Assembly: GCF_041438805.1 (NCBI RefSeq)
Contig: NZ_CP109190.1
Span: 9,424,001-9,488,000 of the forward strand
Source of the DNA: Streptomyces sp. NBC_01707
GTDB taxonomy: Bacteria; Actinomycetota; Actinomycetes; Streptomycetales; Streptomycetaceae
Direction: 5' to 3'
Length of the DNA: 64,000 bases
The notes under the pieces were generated by a model, which made no database searches, had not been told where the DNA came from, and worked only from the letters and a program-made list of their open reading frames with translations. The position numbers and the translations under genes were made by a program. Positions within the stretch are counted from its first letter, which is position 1; each line of letters opens with the position of its first letter. Shown here piece after piece: positions 7,445 through 15,039 of the stretch.

Positions 7445-9425
7445 TCGACAGGGTCTGCGGGACCCGCAGCGTCTGCCGCTGCGCAAGAGCCTGCTCGGCC
7501 GACTGCTCGCCGTATCGGCACTGGTGGCGGCCTGTTCGGTGGCGGCCACGGCATGGCTCGCCGTACAGACCACCTCGGGTGCGATCAAGCAGGAACAGGG
7601 CCAGAACCTCACGGCGGACGCCCGTATCTACAACAAGTTGCTCGGCTACGCGGCGGGCCATCCCCGGTGGGACGGCGTCGCGGAGACCGTGCGTGATCTG
7701 GCTCGCCAGTCGGATCGCCGGATCGCGCTGACCAGCCAGAACCGGGAAGTCATTGCCGACTCCGCGACCGGCTCGTCCCCGCCGTCGTTGCCCACGCAGG
7801 CCTCGGCGATCGTCGACCCGCTGTCCGTGGACACGGCGCTGGCAGCGCAGACCGCCGGTACGAACGACACAGTGGCCGACCGCGTCGACCCGCGAGCCGT
7901 CGGGCCGTTCCGGTTGCCGACGGCGGAGCGTACGCAGTTGCGCCGCGCCGCCGACGAAGGCGTGTCGTGTCTCAATGACGCAGGGATCGCCTCGGACGTC
8001 GTCGAGGGGCCGAGCGGGCGCCCTCACATCCAGATCGTGGGCAACGATCCCGACCGCATCCTGGGCACCAGATGCGCCACCGACGCACTGGACGAGCCCA
8101 CCAGGACCGAGAAGAAGGCGCTCGGCACGCTCAACAAGCTGGCCAATGCCTGTCTGGCCCGACAGGGCCGGACGGTCGTCCACCTACGCCTGGACCTCTC
8201 CTGGGACCAGGGAAGCAAGCCTGAGCCGAGCGCGGCTCCGGCCCGCAGGTCCTCCGCCCCCACACCCGTACCGGCCGTCCGGAGCAGTGACGCCGACCGG
8301 GCGATCGCGTCGTGCGTGGGCACCGCCCGCCACGAGCAGCTGAGCTCGTATGTCGCCTCGCCCGCGCTGCTGTTCATCGGGGACGCGAACGGCGCCACCG
8401 TGCCCGGGTTCGACCTCTCACCGGCGAACACTGCTCGGATCGCAGGCGTCGCCGCGCTCGTCCTCGCCCTCACCGTCGGCGCTTCGGTGCTGGCCGGCGC
8501 CCGGCTCGTACGTCCGCTGCGGGCGCTCACGGGGGCCGCCCAGCGGATGCGGGACGGTGAGGAGTCGGCGGCCGTACTGGTCGCCGACGACAACGAGATC
8601 GGGCGCCTGGCCGCAGCCTTCAACGACATGACGGCACACCGTGCGCGCCTGGAGGAACAGCGGAAGATGATGGTCAGCGACGTCGCCCACGAGCTGCGTA
8701 CCCCGCTGAGCAACATCCGCGGCTGGCTGGAGGCCGCGCAGGACGGCCTGGCCGACCCCGAGCCGGCGTTCATCTCCTCGCTCCTGGAGGAAGCGGTCCA
8801 GCTGCAGCACATCATCGACGACCTCCAGGACCTGGCCGCGGCCGACGCGGGCGCGCTCCGCCTGCACCCGGAACCGGTTCGGATCCTCGACCTCCTCGGA
8901 CAGATCACCGCGGCGCATCGGGCCCGGGCCGAAACGGCCGGTGTCACCCTGGTGGTAGGCATGCCGCCGTCCGGATCGCCGTCCCCCGAACTGACCGCCG
9001 ACCCGGTGCGACTGCGGCAGGCCATCGACAACCTGGTGTCCAACGCGGTGCGTCACACGCCGTCGGGGGGACACGTGACGTTGCGCGCGTACCGGACCGA
9101 TTCGGGGGACGAGGTGGTCGTGGACGTCACCGATACGGGCACCGGCATTTCGGCCGAGGACCTCCCGTACGTGTTCGACCGCTTCTGGCGAGCCGAGAAA
9201 TCCCGGAATCGCCGAACCGGCGGCAGCGGTCTCGGTCTGGCGATCGTCAGGAAGCTCGCCGAGGCGCATGGTGGCGGGGCGAGCGTGGCGAGTACGGAAG
9301 GGAAGGGCTCGGTCTTCACGCTACGGCTGCCGTCGGGCCGGGCGGCGAGCGAGCCGGGGCAGGTCCCAGGCCGGCGAGCAGAGGGCGCGGACCGTCGCGG
9401 ATCGTCCACCGGTCATCAGGGCTGA
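7431..9425 (+). CDS. sensor histidine kinase
   Basis: This 664-residue membrane kinase has a first membrane helix at about 22-44, an extracellular region of about 290 residues, and a second helix at about 337-358. A HAMP linker follows, then a HisKA domain with phosphoacceptor H420 (DVAHELRTPL) and an ATPase domain with N, G1, F and G2 boxes (NLVSNAVRHTP, DTGTGIS, FDRFWR, GGSGLGLAIV). The sensor region has four spaced cysteines and a proline/alanine-rich stretch near 265-285 and matches no domain I can name. The GTG start overlaps the regulator gene, so the two form a single two-component system. The signal is unknown but is sensed outside the membrane. Confidence 0.93.
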   Translation: MPRRSRQGLRDPQRLPLRKSLLGRLLAVSALVAACSVAATAWLAVQTTSGAIKQEQGQNLTADARIYNKLLGYAAGHPRWDGVAETVRDLARQSDRRIALTSQNREVIADSATGSSPPSLPTQASAIVDPLSVDTALAAQTAGTNDTVADRVDPRAVGPFRLPTAERTQLRRAADEGVSCLNDAGIASDVVEGPSGRPHIQIVGNDPDRILGTRCATDALDEPTRTEKKALGTLNKLANACLARQGRTVVHLRLDLSWDQGSKPEPSAAPARRSSAPTPVPAVRSSDADRAIASCVGTARHEQLSSYVASPALLFIGDANGATVPGFDLSPANTARIAGVAALVLALTVGASVLAGARLVRPLRALTGAAQRMRDGEESAAVLVADDNEIGRLAAAFNDMTAHRARLEEQRKMMVSDVAHELRTPLSNIRGWLEAAQDGLADPEPAFISSLLEEAVQLQHIIDDLQDLAAADAGALRLHPEPVRILDLLGQITAAHRARAETAGVTLVVGMPPSGSPSPELTADPVRLRQAIDNLVSNAVRHTPSGGHVTLRAYRTDSGDEVVVDVTDTGTGISAEDLPYVFDRFWRAEKSRNRRTGGSGLGLAIVRKLAEAHGGGASVASTEGKGSVFTLRLPSGRAASEPGQVPGRRAEGADRRGSSTGHQG

Positions 9426-9547
9426 TGCGATGACCACAGCGCTCTGACAGCTTCTTCACAAGGTCCCGCCAGGCTGACGGCATGTCCGGCGCCTGGTCCG
9501 AATCGGCATCCAGGCACCACCAAAGCCGGCTGGAACTGGAGTCACGT

Positions 9548-9991
9548 ATGTCCCACCGTCCCCGAATGTCCTTGCGAACTGCCGTCCTGACCGCTGTCGC
9601 GGCGGGCGCGGTACTCGTCCCGTCGGCCACGGCCGACGCATCGGTCGCCTCCGACGCAAAGCCCAAGCCTTCGGTGGCCGCCACCGAGCGGACCCCGGCG
9701 CCTGCCAGGGGAACCGATGCGAGCAAGCCCGCCCGGGGCGAGGCGCCCTCGGCGGCGCCCCGTGGCGGCGTGGCCGCGGGCGACCGGCCCAGCGCGGTCC
9801 CGGCCCCGGCCCGCCCCTCGAAGCGCGACGCCACCGAGCCCCGTGGCGGGGTGGCCGCGGGCGAGCGCCCGATGGGTACGACGAGCGACAACACCACTGC
9901 CCTCGCGGGCTCGGCCGCTGCCGCGTTCGTCCTGGCGGGCGCGGGCACCCTCCTCCTGCGCCGCCGCGTGGCCGTGCACCGCAACGGCTGA
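9548..9991 (+). CDS. secreted surface protein with C-terminal membrane anchor
   Basis: This 147-residue protein starts MSHRPRMSLR. It has a signal peptide (to about residue 30), a proline/alanine-rich middle containing two near-identical repeats (PRGGVAAGDRP and PRGGVAAGERP), then a C-terminal hydrophobic helix followed by RRR. The C-terminal layout is that of a sortase substrate, yet no LPXTG-type motif precedes the helix. A GGAG stands upstream of the ATG at 9548; an earlier ATG at 9482 is less likely. It lies between a two-component system and a class F sortase gene, suggesting a cell-envelope function. It could be anchored by the membrane helix alone. Confidence 0.75.
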   Translation: MSHRPRMSLRTAVLTAVAAGAVLVPSATADASVASDAKPKPSVAATERTPAPARGTDASKPARGEAPSAAPRGGVAAGDRPSAVPAPARPSKRDATEPRGGVAAGERPMGTTSDNTTALAGSAAAAFVLAGAGTLLLRRRVAVHRNG

Positions 9992-9997
9992 CCACCA

Positions 9998-10033
9998 GCA
10001 GTGGCGCCGCCCCAGCTGGGGCGGCGCCACTGC
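9998..10033. terminator. 36-base perfect palindrome between surface protein and sortase genes
   Basis: A perfect inverted repeat begins six bases after the stop codon of the surface protein gene. The 16-base arms start GCAGTGGCGCC, with AGCT at the centre. It would form a very stable hairpin, so it probably terminates or attenuates transcription and lowers sortase expression relative to the surface protein. No T-run follows, as is usual in this group. Confidence 0.75.
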
Positions 10034-10064
10034 CTGTTGCCGCACCTTCTCGACTGGAACCCAC

Positions 10065-10700
10065 ATGCCCCGTACTCACCACCGGCTGCGGCGATCCGCC
10101 GCACACCCGACGCATGTCTGCCTTGCCCTCATCCTCGCTCTCGCTCCACTCGCCGGCTGCATGACCCACGCCGCGGAGAAGCCGCCGCCCGCCCCCTCGC
10201 ACCACTCCGCCAGGACGCCGTCGTATCGCTCCTCCGCCGCCCCCGAGGCCGAACAACCCGCGGCCCCCACCCAAGTGGCCATCCCCTCGATCGGCGTGAC
10301 GAGTTCCCTGATGCGACTCGGCCTCAACGCGGACGGCACCGTAGAAGTCCCACCGGCGGAGAAGGGTATGACAGCAGGTTGGTACACGGGAGGCGCGATC
10401 CCCGGCGAGCGCGGAGCAGCCGTGGTCATCGGGCACAACGACACCCGATTCGGCAGGGCTGTCTTCCACGATCTCAAAAAGATCGGCAAGGGCGCGGACA
10501 TCGTCATCCGCAACGAGCGAGGTCAGGTGGCCCACTTCACCGTCACCGGCACGGAATCCGTGAGCAAGAAGGCATTTCCCACGAAGAAGGTGTACGGCAC
10601 GACCAACGGCCGGGTTCTCCGTCTCGTCACCTGCGACGGCACCTTCGACGCCCAGGGCCACCCGGTGAACAACCTGATCGTCTACGCGACGCTGCGATGA
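10065..10700 (+). CDS. class F sortase, predicted lipoprotein
   Basis: This 211-residue protein starts MPRTHHRLRR and has a signal sequence ending in a lipobox (LAPLAGC, Cys32). A sortase domain covers about 70-211. Catalytic His124 (VIGHND) and Cys190 (RLVTCDG) are present. The arginine usually found about a dozen residues after the cysteine in this class is not at its usual place; GHPVNNLIVYA stands there. Class F sortases are small extracellular transpeptidases of actinobacteria with poorly known substrates. The gene follows a surface protein gene and may act on it, although that protein lacks an obvious sorting motif. Confidence 0.88.
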   Translation: MPRTHHRLRRSAAHPTHVCLALILALAPLAGCMTHAAEKPPPAPSHHSARTPSYRSSAAPEAEQPAAPTQVAIPSIGVTSSLMRLGLNADGTVEVPPAEKGMTAGWYTGGAIPGERGAAVVIGHNDTRFGRAVFHDLKKIGKGADIVIRNERGQVAHFTVTGTESVSKKAFPTKKVYGTTNGRVLRLVTCDGTFDAQGHPVNNLIVYATLR

Positions 10701-11037
10701 CGGAGGGCAATCGGCAGGCCCTGTGGGCCGGTTGGTCAGAAGAAGCCGACTGCCCCCTTGAGGAGACGCCTGGTTTGCGGTGCACACCTCCGCACGCCGC
10801 TTGCTGAGCGAAGAGACACATGGCCCTCGCACAGCGGAGCCGGCACCGCCCACATCCGATCGAATGGCTCGCCTCCGAAGACGCGTTCAGTCGAGCGACC
10901 TGCACCGCCCTCAGCCGCACCGGCTGATCCGAACGAAACGGCCTGGTTCCGCGCCACGGCGGCCGCCTGCGGATCGGACGCGCGTCGCGCCGATCTGCCG
11001 CGGCCGTCGTGGTTCTGGGCAGAGGCGGTTGCAGCTT
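10701..11037. other. gene-free stretch between convergent genes
   Basis: It lies between the ends of the sortase and GH31 genes. An imperfect GC-rich inverted repeat at about 10970-11001 could terminate either. Nothing else is seen. Confidence 0.4.
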
Positions 11038-14000
11038 CTACTGGTAGGTCACCGTGATCGGGGCGTGGACAGTGTGCCGTGGAGCGGTGATGTTCAGAGT
11101 TCCCGAGGCCGCGTCCCAGCGGTAAGCGTGCGGGGACAAATGTACGCCCGTGGCTGTGACGCGGGTGGGCTCGCTTCCCCCAATGATCGAAAGGGTCCAC
11201 TGACGGTCTTTCACCTGACCGTGGAAGGAGCCCTTTGTGGGGCTGATCGACACCGTGTGGCGCCCGCCGGACTCCTTGTACCGGATCTCAGTGGTGGCAC
11301 TGTGACCCGTGCCCGTGGTGGTCCCGTCGTCCTCGTACAGGCTGGCGGACCCCGAGGCGCCAGCAGCGATGGTGAGTGTGACGTCGGTGAGCGCGCTCCG
11401 GTCGTCATGGGCGACGTCGTGGCTTCGGGTGGGCATGATGCCACCGGCCTTGATGAACACCGGCATTGAGCCCAAGTCGGTGGTGACATCCTGGGTGGTG
11501 CCACCGGTGTAGGTCCTGCCGGTGAAGTAGTCGGTCCACCGGCCGGGTGGGAACCAGACCGAGGTCGTGGTGGAGGTCCCGGGAGTGGTGACGGGAGCGA
11601 CCAGGACGTCGGGGCCGTAGAAGTACTCGCTGCCGGCGTTCGCGTACGCCTGCTGCTCGTCCGGGTACTCCAGGTACATGGGCCGGACGATCGGTACGCC
11701 GGTTCGGTTCGCCTCCTCGGCAAGCGTGTAGGTGTAGGGGACGAGGTTCTCGCGGAGATCGAGGAACTTCTCCGCCGACTCCTTGGCTGCCGCGCCGTAC
11801 TGCCAGGGCAGCCGGTCGCTGTGGTTGCTGTGCAGGCGGTCGACGGGCTGGAAGGTACCGAACTGGACCCAGCGTGCGTACAGGTCGTCGGGCAGCTTGG
11901 TCGTGGTGCGGGTCTGCCCGCCGACGGTGTAGGTCTCCGAGCCCATCAGCCCCGTGGTGTCGTTGTGTCCGCCGATGTCATGGGTGATGGCGGCCATCCC
12001 TGTTGCGGCCGACTCGCTGGGCGTGTAGCCGACTTCGAGCTTCAGTGTTCCCCAGGTGGAGGAGGTGTCGCCGGTGAAGTGCACGGTGGTGCGCTTGTCC
12101 GCCCAAGGACCGGTGGGAAGCGCCTGCTGGCCGCTGTATCCGCCGGCCTGAAGGGAGCCGTAGGCGCGCGAGAGAACGAACCCGCGACCGAGGGTCTTGC
12201 CGGTGGCAGTGGCGTACTGCTGGTTGATCCACGCGTCCGGAGTCACCCCCGGCAGCGAGGACTGCGTTGCGTCACAGCACCAGTCCAGCCACCAGAAGTC
12301 GTTGCCCTGCTGGTCCATGGTCCGATGCAGGTCCATGTATGCCTTGAGCTGGTCGGGGTCGGCGAAGTCGAAGGTGTAGCAGTCGTGTGTGACGCCGGCG
12401 TCCCCAGCACAACCCCCCTTGGTCAGCTTGCCCTTGGCGGTCGACATCGCCTGGGCGAACTGAGGATCGGAGGCGAGGATGCTCGGGTGGACGTTGAGCG
12501 TGTTGTGCAGGCCCTGGGAAGCGGACCAGTCGAAGAAGCCCTTCGGGTCGGGGTACTTGGTGGAGTCCATCTCCCAGCCGCTCCAGGAGTTCACGGCCTT
12601 GAAGTCGGTGTCCGTGACCAGAACGTCGAGCGGGACGCCCTCGGACCGGAACTTCGGCAGGATTGTGTTCTCGTAGTCTGCAGCGGTGCGGTCGATGTAC
12701 TCCGAGTACCAGACGCCGTACGCCCAGCGGGGGAGCAGCGCGGGTGGCCCGGTGAGAGTGGCCAGGTCGGTGAGCCCCTGCTTGTAGTCGTGTCCGTAAC
12801 CGAAGATGTAACCGTCGCGGTACGGCGTGCCGTCGTGGTCGGGGCGTTGGGTGATCTTCTGTGAGGCGGTGTCGTAGAGCGCCGACGGGGTGTCGTCCAG
12901 CAGGTACCAGCCGTCCTGGTTGAGCACGCCGGGCGTGGTCACGGGGGCATCGCCGTTGCCCGTGACGCCGTCGAGTCCGCGGCGATACCCGCCGAGTGCC
13001 ACGTGCGGCGGCGGAGCGGCGGACGTGGGCGCGGCCAGGGAGACGGTGTCCGCGTTCACGTGGCAGCTCGCCGCGTCAGGGCAGTTCAGGGTGATGTCGT
13101 TGGCTCCCGCTTTCAGCGTGATGGGCAGGGAGGCGGCTTCCCACGTGTCCCAGTTCGTCGTCGCGGGGAACGACAGGGTGTCGGAGACGCCGCCGGCGGA
13201 CACAGAGGCGGTACGCGTCTCGTGCTTGCCGTCGCCGCCGACGCCGTTGGCATAGCGGACCCGGAGGGTGTATGTGCCGTCTGCGGGAACTCCCACCACG
13301 TGGGTGGTGAGGCTCGACCCCTTGTCGAGTTCGGCGACGAACCCGCTGCCGGCGTATCCCTTGTGGTCGGTGGCGCCGACTGCGGTTCCGCCGATTCGTG
13401 CGGCCTCCGTCTCGCAGCTCACGCCGAATCGGCAGTCCGTGATCGCGGTGCTGGAGACGGGCGGGTACGCGGCGCCGGCCTGGACCAGCGCGACACTGTC
13501 GATGTTGACGTTGCCCGAGTCCGACGCGGTACGGGTCAGTGTGAGCGTGTGGTGGCCCGCGCCGAGTTGGACGCCTGCGGAGGCAAGGCTCCAGGTGTCC
13601 CAGTTCGTCGTCGCCGGCAGGCTCACCTTCTGCTGCGCGCCGCCGTCCACGGAGAGGGTCAGGGTACGGGTCTGGGCCTGACCGTCGCCGCCGAGGGAAT
13701 TGGCGTACCGAAGGTCGAACCGGTAACTACCGGCGCTGGTGACATCGATGTCAGCGGATACCGAGCTTCCGGTGCCCGTGAATCCGGCGGCGAAGCCGGT
13801 CCCGGTGTAGCCACGGTGATCGGATGCCACGGCGACTCCGCCGGCCTGCAGGCCCTCGGCCTCGCACAGGGCCCCCGGCGCACAGTTCAGGTGCTGCCAG
13901 GGGGTGGCGGTCACCGGGGTGCCGCCGGCCGCCAGTTGCACCGAGAGGTTCTGCGCGTCGAACTGGCCCGAGCCGACCTTGTACCGCAGGGTCATGGCTG

Positions 14001-14319
14001 TGGTTCTGATGGTGAGCCAGCCGCCGGACTCCCGGGCTGTGTAGGCGGCCGGGGTGAAACCGTCGCGGCCGATGGCGTTGAATGTCGGGGCGTCGGTGAA
14101 CTTCCTGTCGCCCGCGTACTCGGAGCGAATCAGCGTCGGCGAGAGAATCTCGAAGCGGGCGTCGCCGGATGAGACGGTCGGAATTCGATGGCTGTGCGTG
14201 CCGTGTGCTGATGCGGATCCCGCACCGGCCAACGTCATGGCGGCGGTGCTCAGTACGGCGGCGAGACCGATCCACTTCCGCAGGGATCTCGATCGTCGCC
14301 TCGCCTGCCGAGGTCTCAT
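11038..14319 (-). CDS. secreted GH31 family glycoside hydrolase with two CBM-like domains
   Basis: This 1093-residue enzyme has a signal peptide (about 1-38), a GH31 N-terminal beta-sandwich and two carbohydrate-binding-like modules of the CBM6/CBM35 type (about 143-282 and 293-428). These are inserted before the catalytic barrel and share the PATTNWDTW strand. The likely nucleophile is D679 (DFWWLDW) and the acid/base D751 (HFTGDTSSTW). A C-terminal GH31 sheet region follows. GH31 enzymes remove alpha-linked glucose, xylose, galactose or GalNAc; the specificity here is not evident. The ATG at 14319 has GGAG upstream; the frame stays open to 14469. It is a neighbour of the GH92 gene and probably part of the same secreted degradation set. 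Confidence 0.92.
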   Translation of the reverse strand: MRPRQARRRSRSLRKWIGLAAVLSTAAMTLAGAGSASAHGTHSHRIPTVSSGDARFEILSPTLIRSEYAGDRKFTDAPTFNAIGRDGFTPAAYTARESGGWLTIRTTAMTLRYKVGSGQFDAQNLSVQLAAGGTPVTATPWQHLNCAPGALCEAEGLQAGGVAVASDHRGYTGTGFAAGFTGTGSSVSADIDVTSAGSYRFDLRYANSLGGDGQAQTRTLTLSVDGGAQQKVSLPATTNWDTWSLASAGVQLGAGHHTLTLTRTASDSGNVNIDSVALVQAGAAYPPVSSTAITDCRFGVSCETEAARIGGTAVGATDHKGYAGSGFVAELDKGSSLTTHVVGVPADGTYTLRVRYANGVGGDGKHETRTASVSAGGVSDTLSFPATTNWDTWEAASLPITLKAGANDITLNCPDAASCHVNADTVSLAAPTSAAPPPHVALGGYRRGLDGVTGNGDAPVTTPGVLNQDGWYLLDDTPSALYDTASQKITQRPDHDGTPYRDGYIFGYGHDYKQGLTDLATLTGPPALLPRWAYGVWYSEYIDRTAADYENTILPKFRSEGVPLDVLVTDTDFKAVNSWSGWEMDSTKYPDPKGFFDWSASQGLHNTLNVHPSILASDPQFAQAMSTAKGKLTKGGCAGDAGVTHDCYTFDFADPDQLKAYMDLHRTMDQQGNDFWWLDWCCDATQSSLPGVTPDAWINQQYATATGKTLGRGFVLSRAYGSLQAGGYSGQQALPTGPWADKRTTVHFTGDTSSTWGTLKLEVGYTPSESAATGMAAITHDIGGHNDTTGLMGSETYTVGGQTRTTTKLPDDLYARWVQFGTFQPVDRLHSNHSDRLPWQYGAAAKESAEKFLDLRENLVPYTYTLAEEANRTGVPIVRPMYLEYPDEQQAYANAGSEYFYGPDVLVAPVTTPGTSTTTSVWFPPGRWTDYFTGRTYTGGTTQDVTTDLGSMPVFIKAGGIMPTRSHDVAHDDRSALTDVTLTIAAGASGSASLYEDDGTTTGTGHSATTEIRYKESGGRHTVSISPTKGSFHGQVKDRQWTLSIIGGSEPTRVTATGVHLSPHAYRWDAASGTLNITAPRHTVHAPITVTYQ

Positions 14320-14417
14320 GGGCAACTCCGTTCTCACGTCGGCCGGGTGGCTTGTCCAGGCCGCACCGGTTGCAGAACGCTGGAGCCGACAGCGTGCTGC
14401 AGTCCACGGCTTTCTAT

Positions 14418-14429
14418 CGTTGAAAATCG
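14418..14429. repeat. CGTTGAAAATCG direct repeat, copy 1
   Basis: First of two identical 12-base elements upstream of the GH31 start codon, 99 bases from it. Possible regulator-binding site; see the second copy. Confidence 0.45.
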
Positions 14430-14484
14430 TGCTTGCGGCATCACAACACGTCCACCGCGCCATGTACATGGGGGTGACTCACAA

Positions 14485-14496
14485 CGTTGAAAATCG
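14485..14496. repeat. CGTTGAAAATCG direct repeat, copy 2
   Basis: Second copy, 67 bases from the first. Together with the bases before it this copy reads CACAACGTTGAAAA, which shares the ACAACGTTG core of the palindrome upstream of the GH92 gene. Confidence 0.45.
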
Positions 14497-14910
14497 CATG
14501 GAGTCTGCTGTCGGCGAGACCGATCCGGCGAACCGTCGAGCCCTGCTCGTCGGTGATCTGTCGCCACACCCCATCTGCATGTCGGCGCTGGACACAGGGG
14601 CATCAAGTGCCGTGCTCGTTGCTCCGGCGACAAGCCGGAGGCGTCGAGCGCCCCCTGATGTCGAGTGGTTCGCCAACGTCGCCAGGCTCAATCTTCGTGG
14701 TGACTGTCTGAAGCCGAGCAGTCTCGATATCGGCACCGGCCTTGGTACGGTGGCCTGCGCGTGAGTGGATGAGTGCCAGCACCCGCCAGGGGGCCGGGTC
14801 CGGAGTGCGTCGCTGGTCAGGTGGTGGGGGCCTTGGAGACCGGGCTCCCCGACCGGCCGCGTCGGCACCCGGTGATGGAACGCCGTGAACGGCCACGCCG
14901 TCACGCCGAC

Positions 14911-14951
14911 GGCCCCTCCGGGTGAACAGCAGTGGTTCACCCGGAGGGGCC
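14911..14951 (-). terminator. terminator of the GH92-PAP2 gene
   Basis: Perfect 17-base inverted repeat (arm GGCCCCTCCGGGTGAAC) with a 7-base loop, about 90 bases after the stop codon of the GH92-PAP2 gene. It is a strong hairpin without a T-run. Confidence 0.8.
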
Positions 14952-15039
14952 GGCCGCCAATGGTGGTGCACCTCCCGACAGTCAGCGGGATCCTGCCGCG
15001 GTCGCACAGGGCACGGCTGGTCCGACGGTCATGTGTGCG

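Noticed and set aside
14479..14940. 153-codon minus-strand frame upstream of the GH31 gene
   Set aside because: No domain or ribosome binding site, and it runs through a terminator hairpin and the repeated elements.
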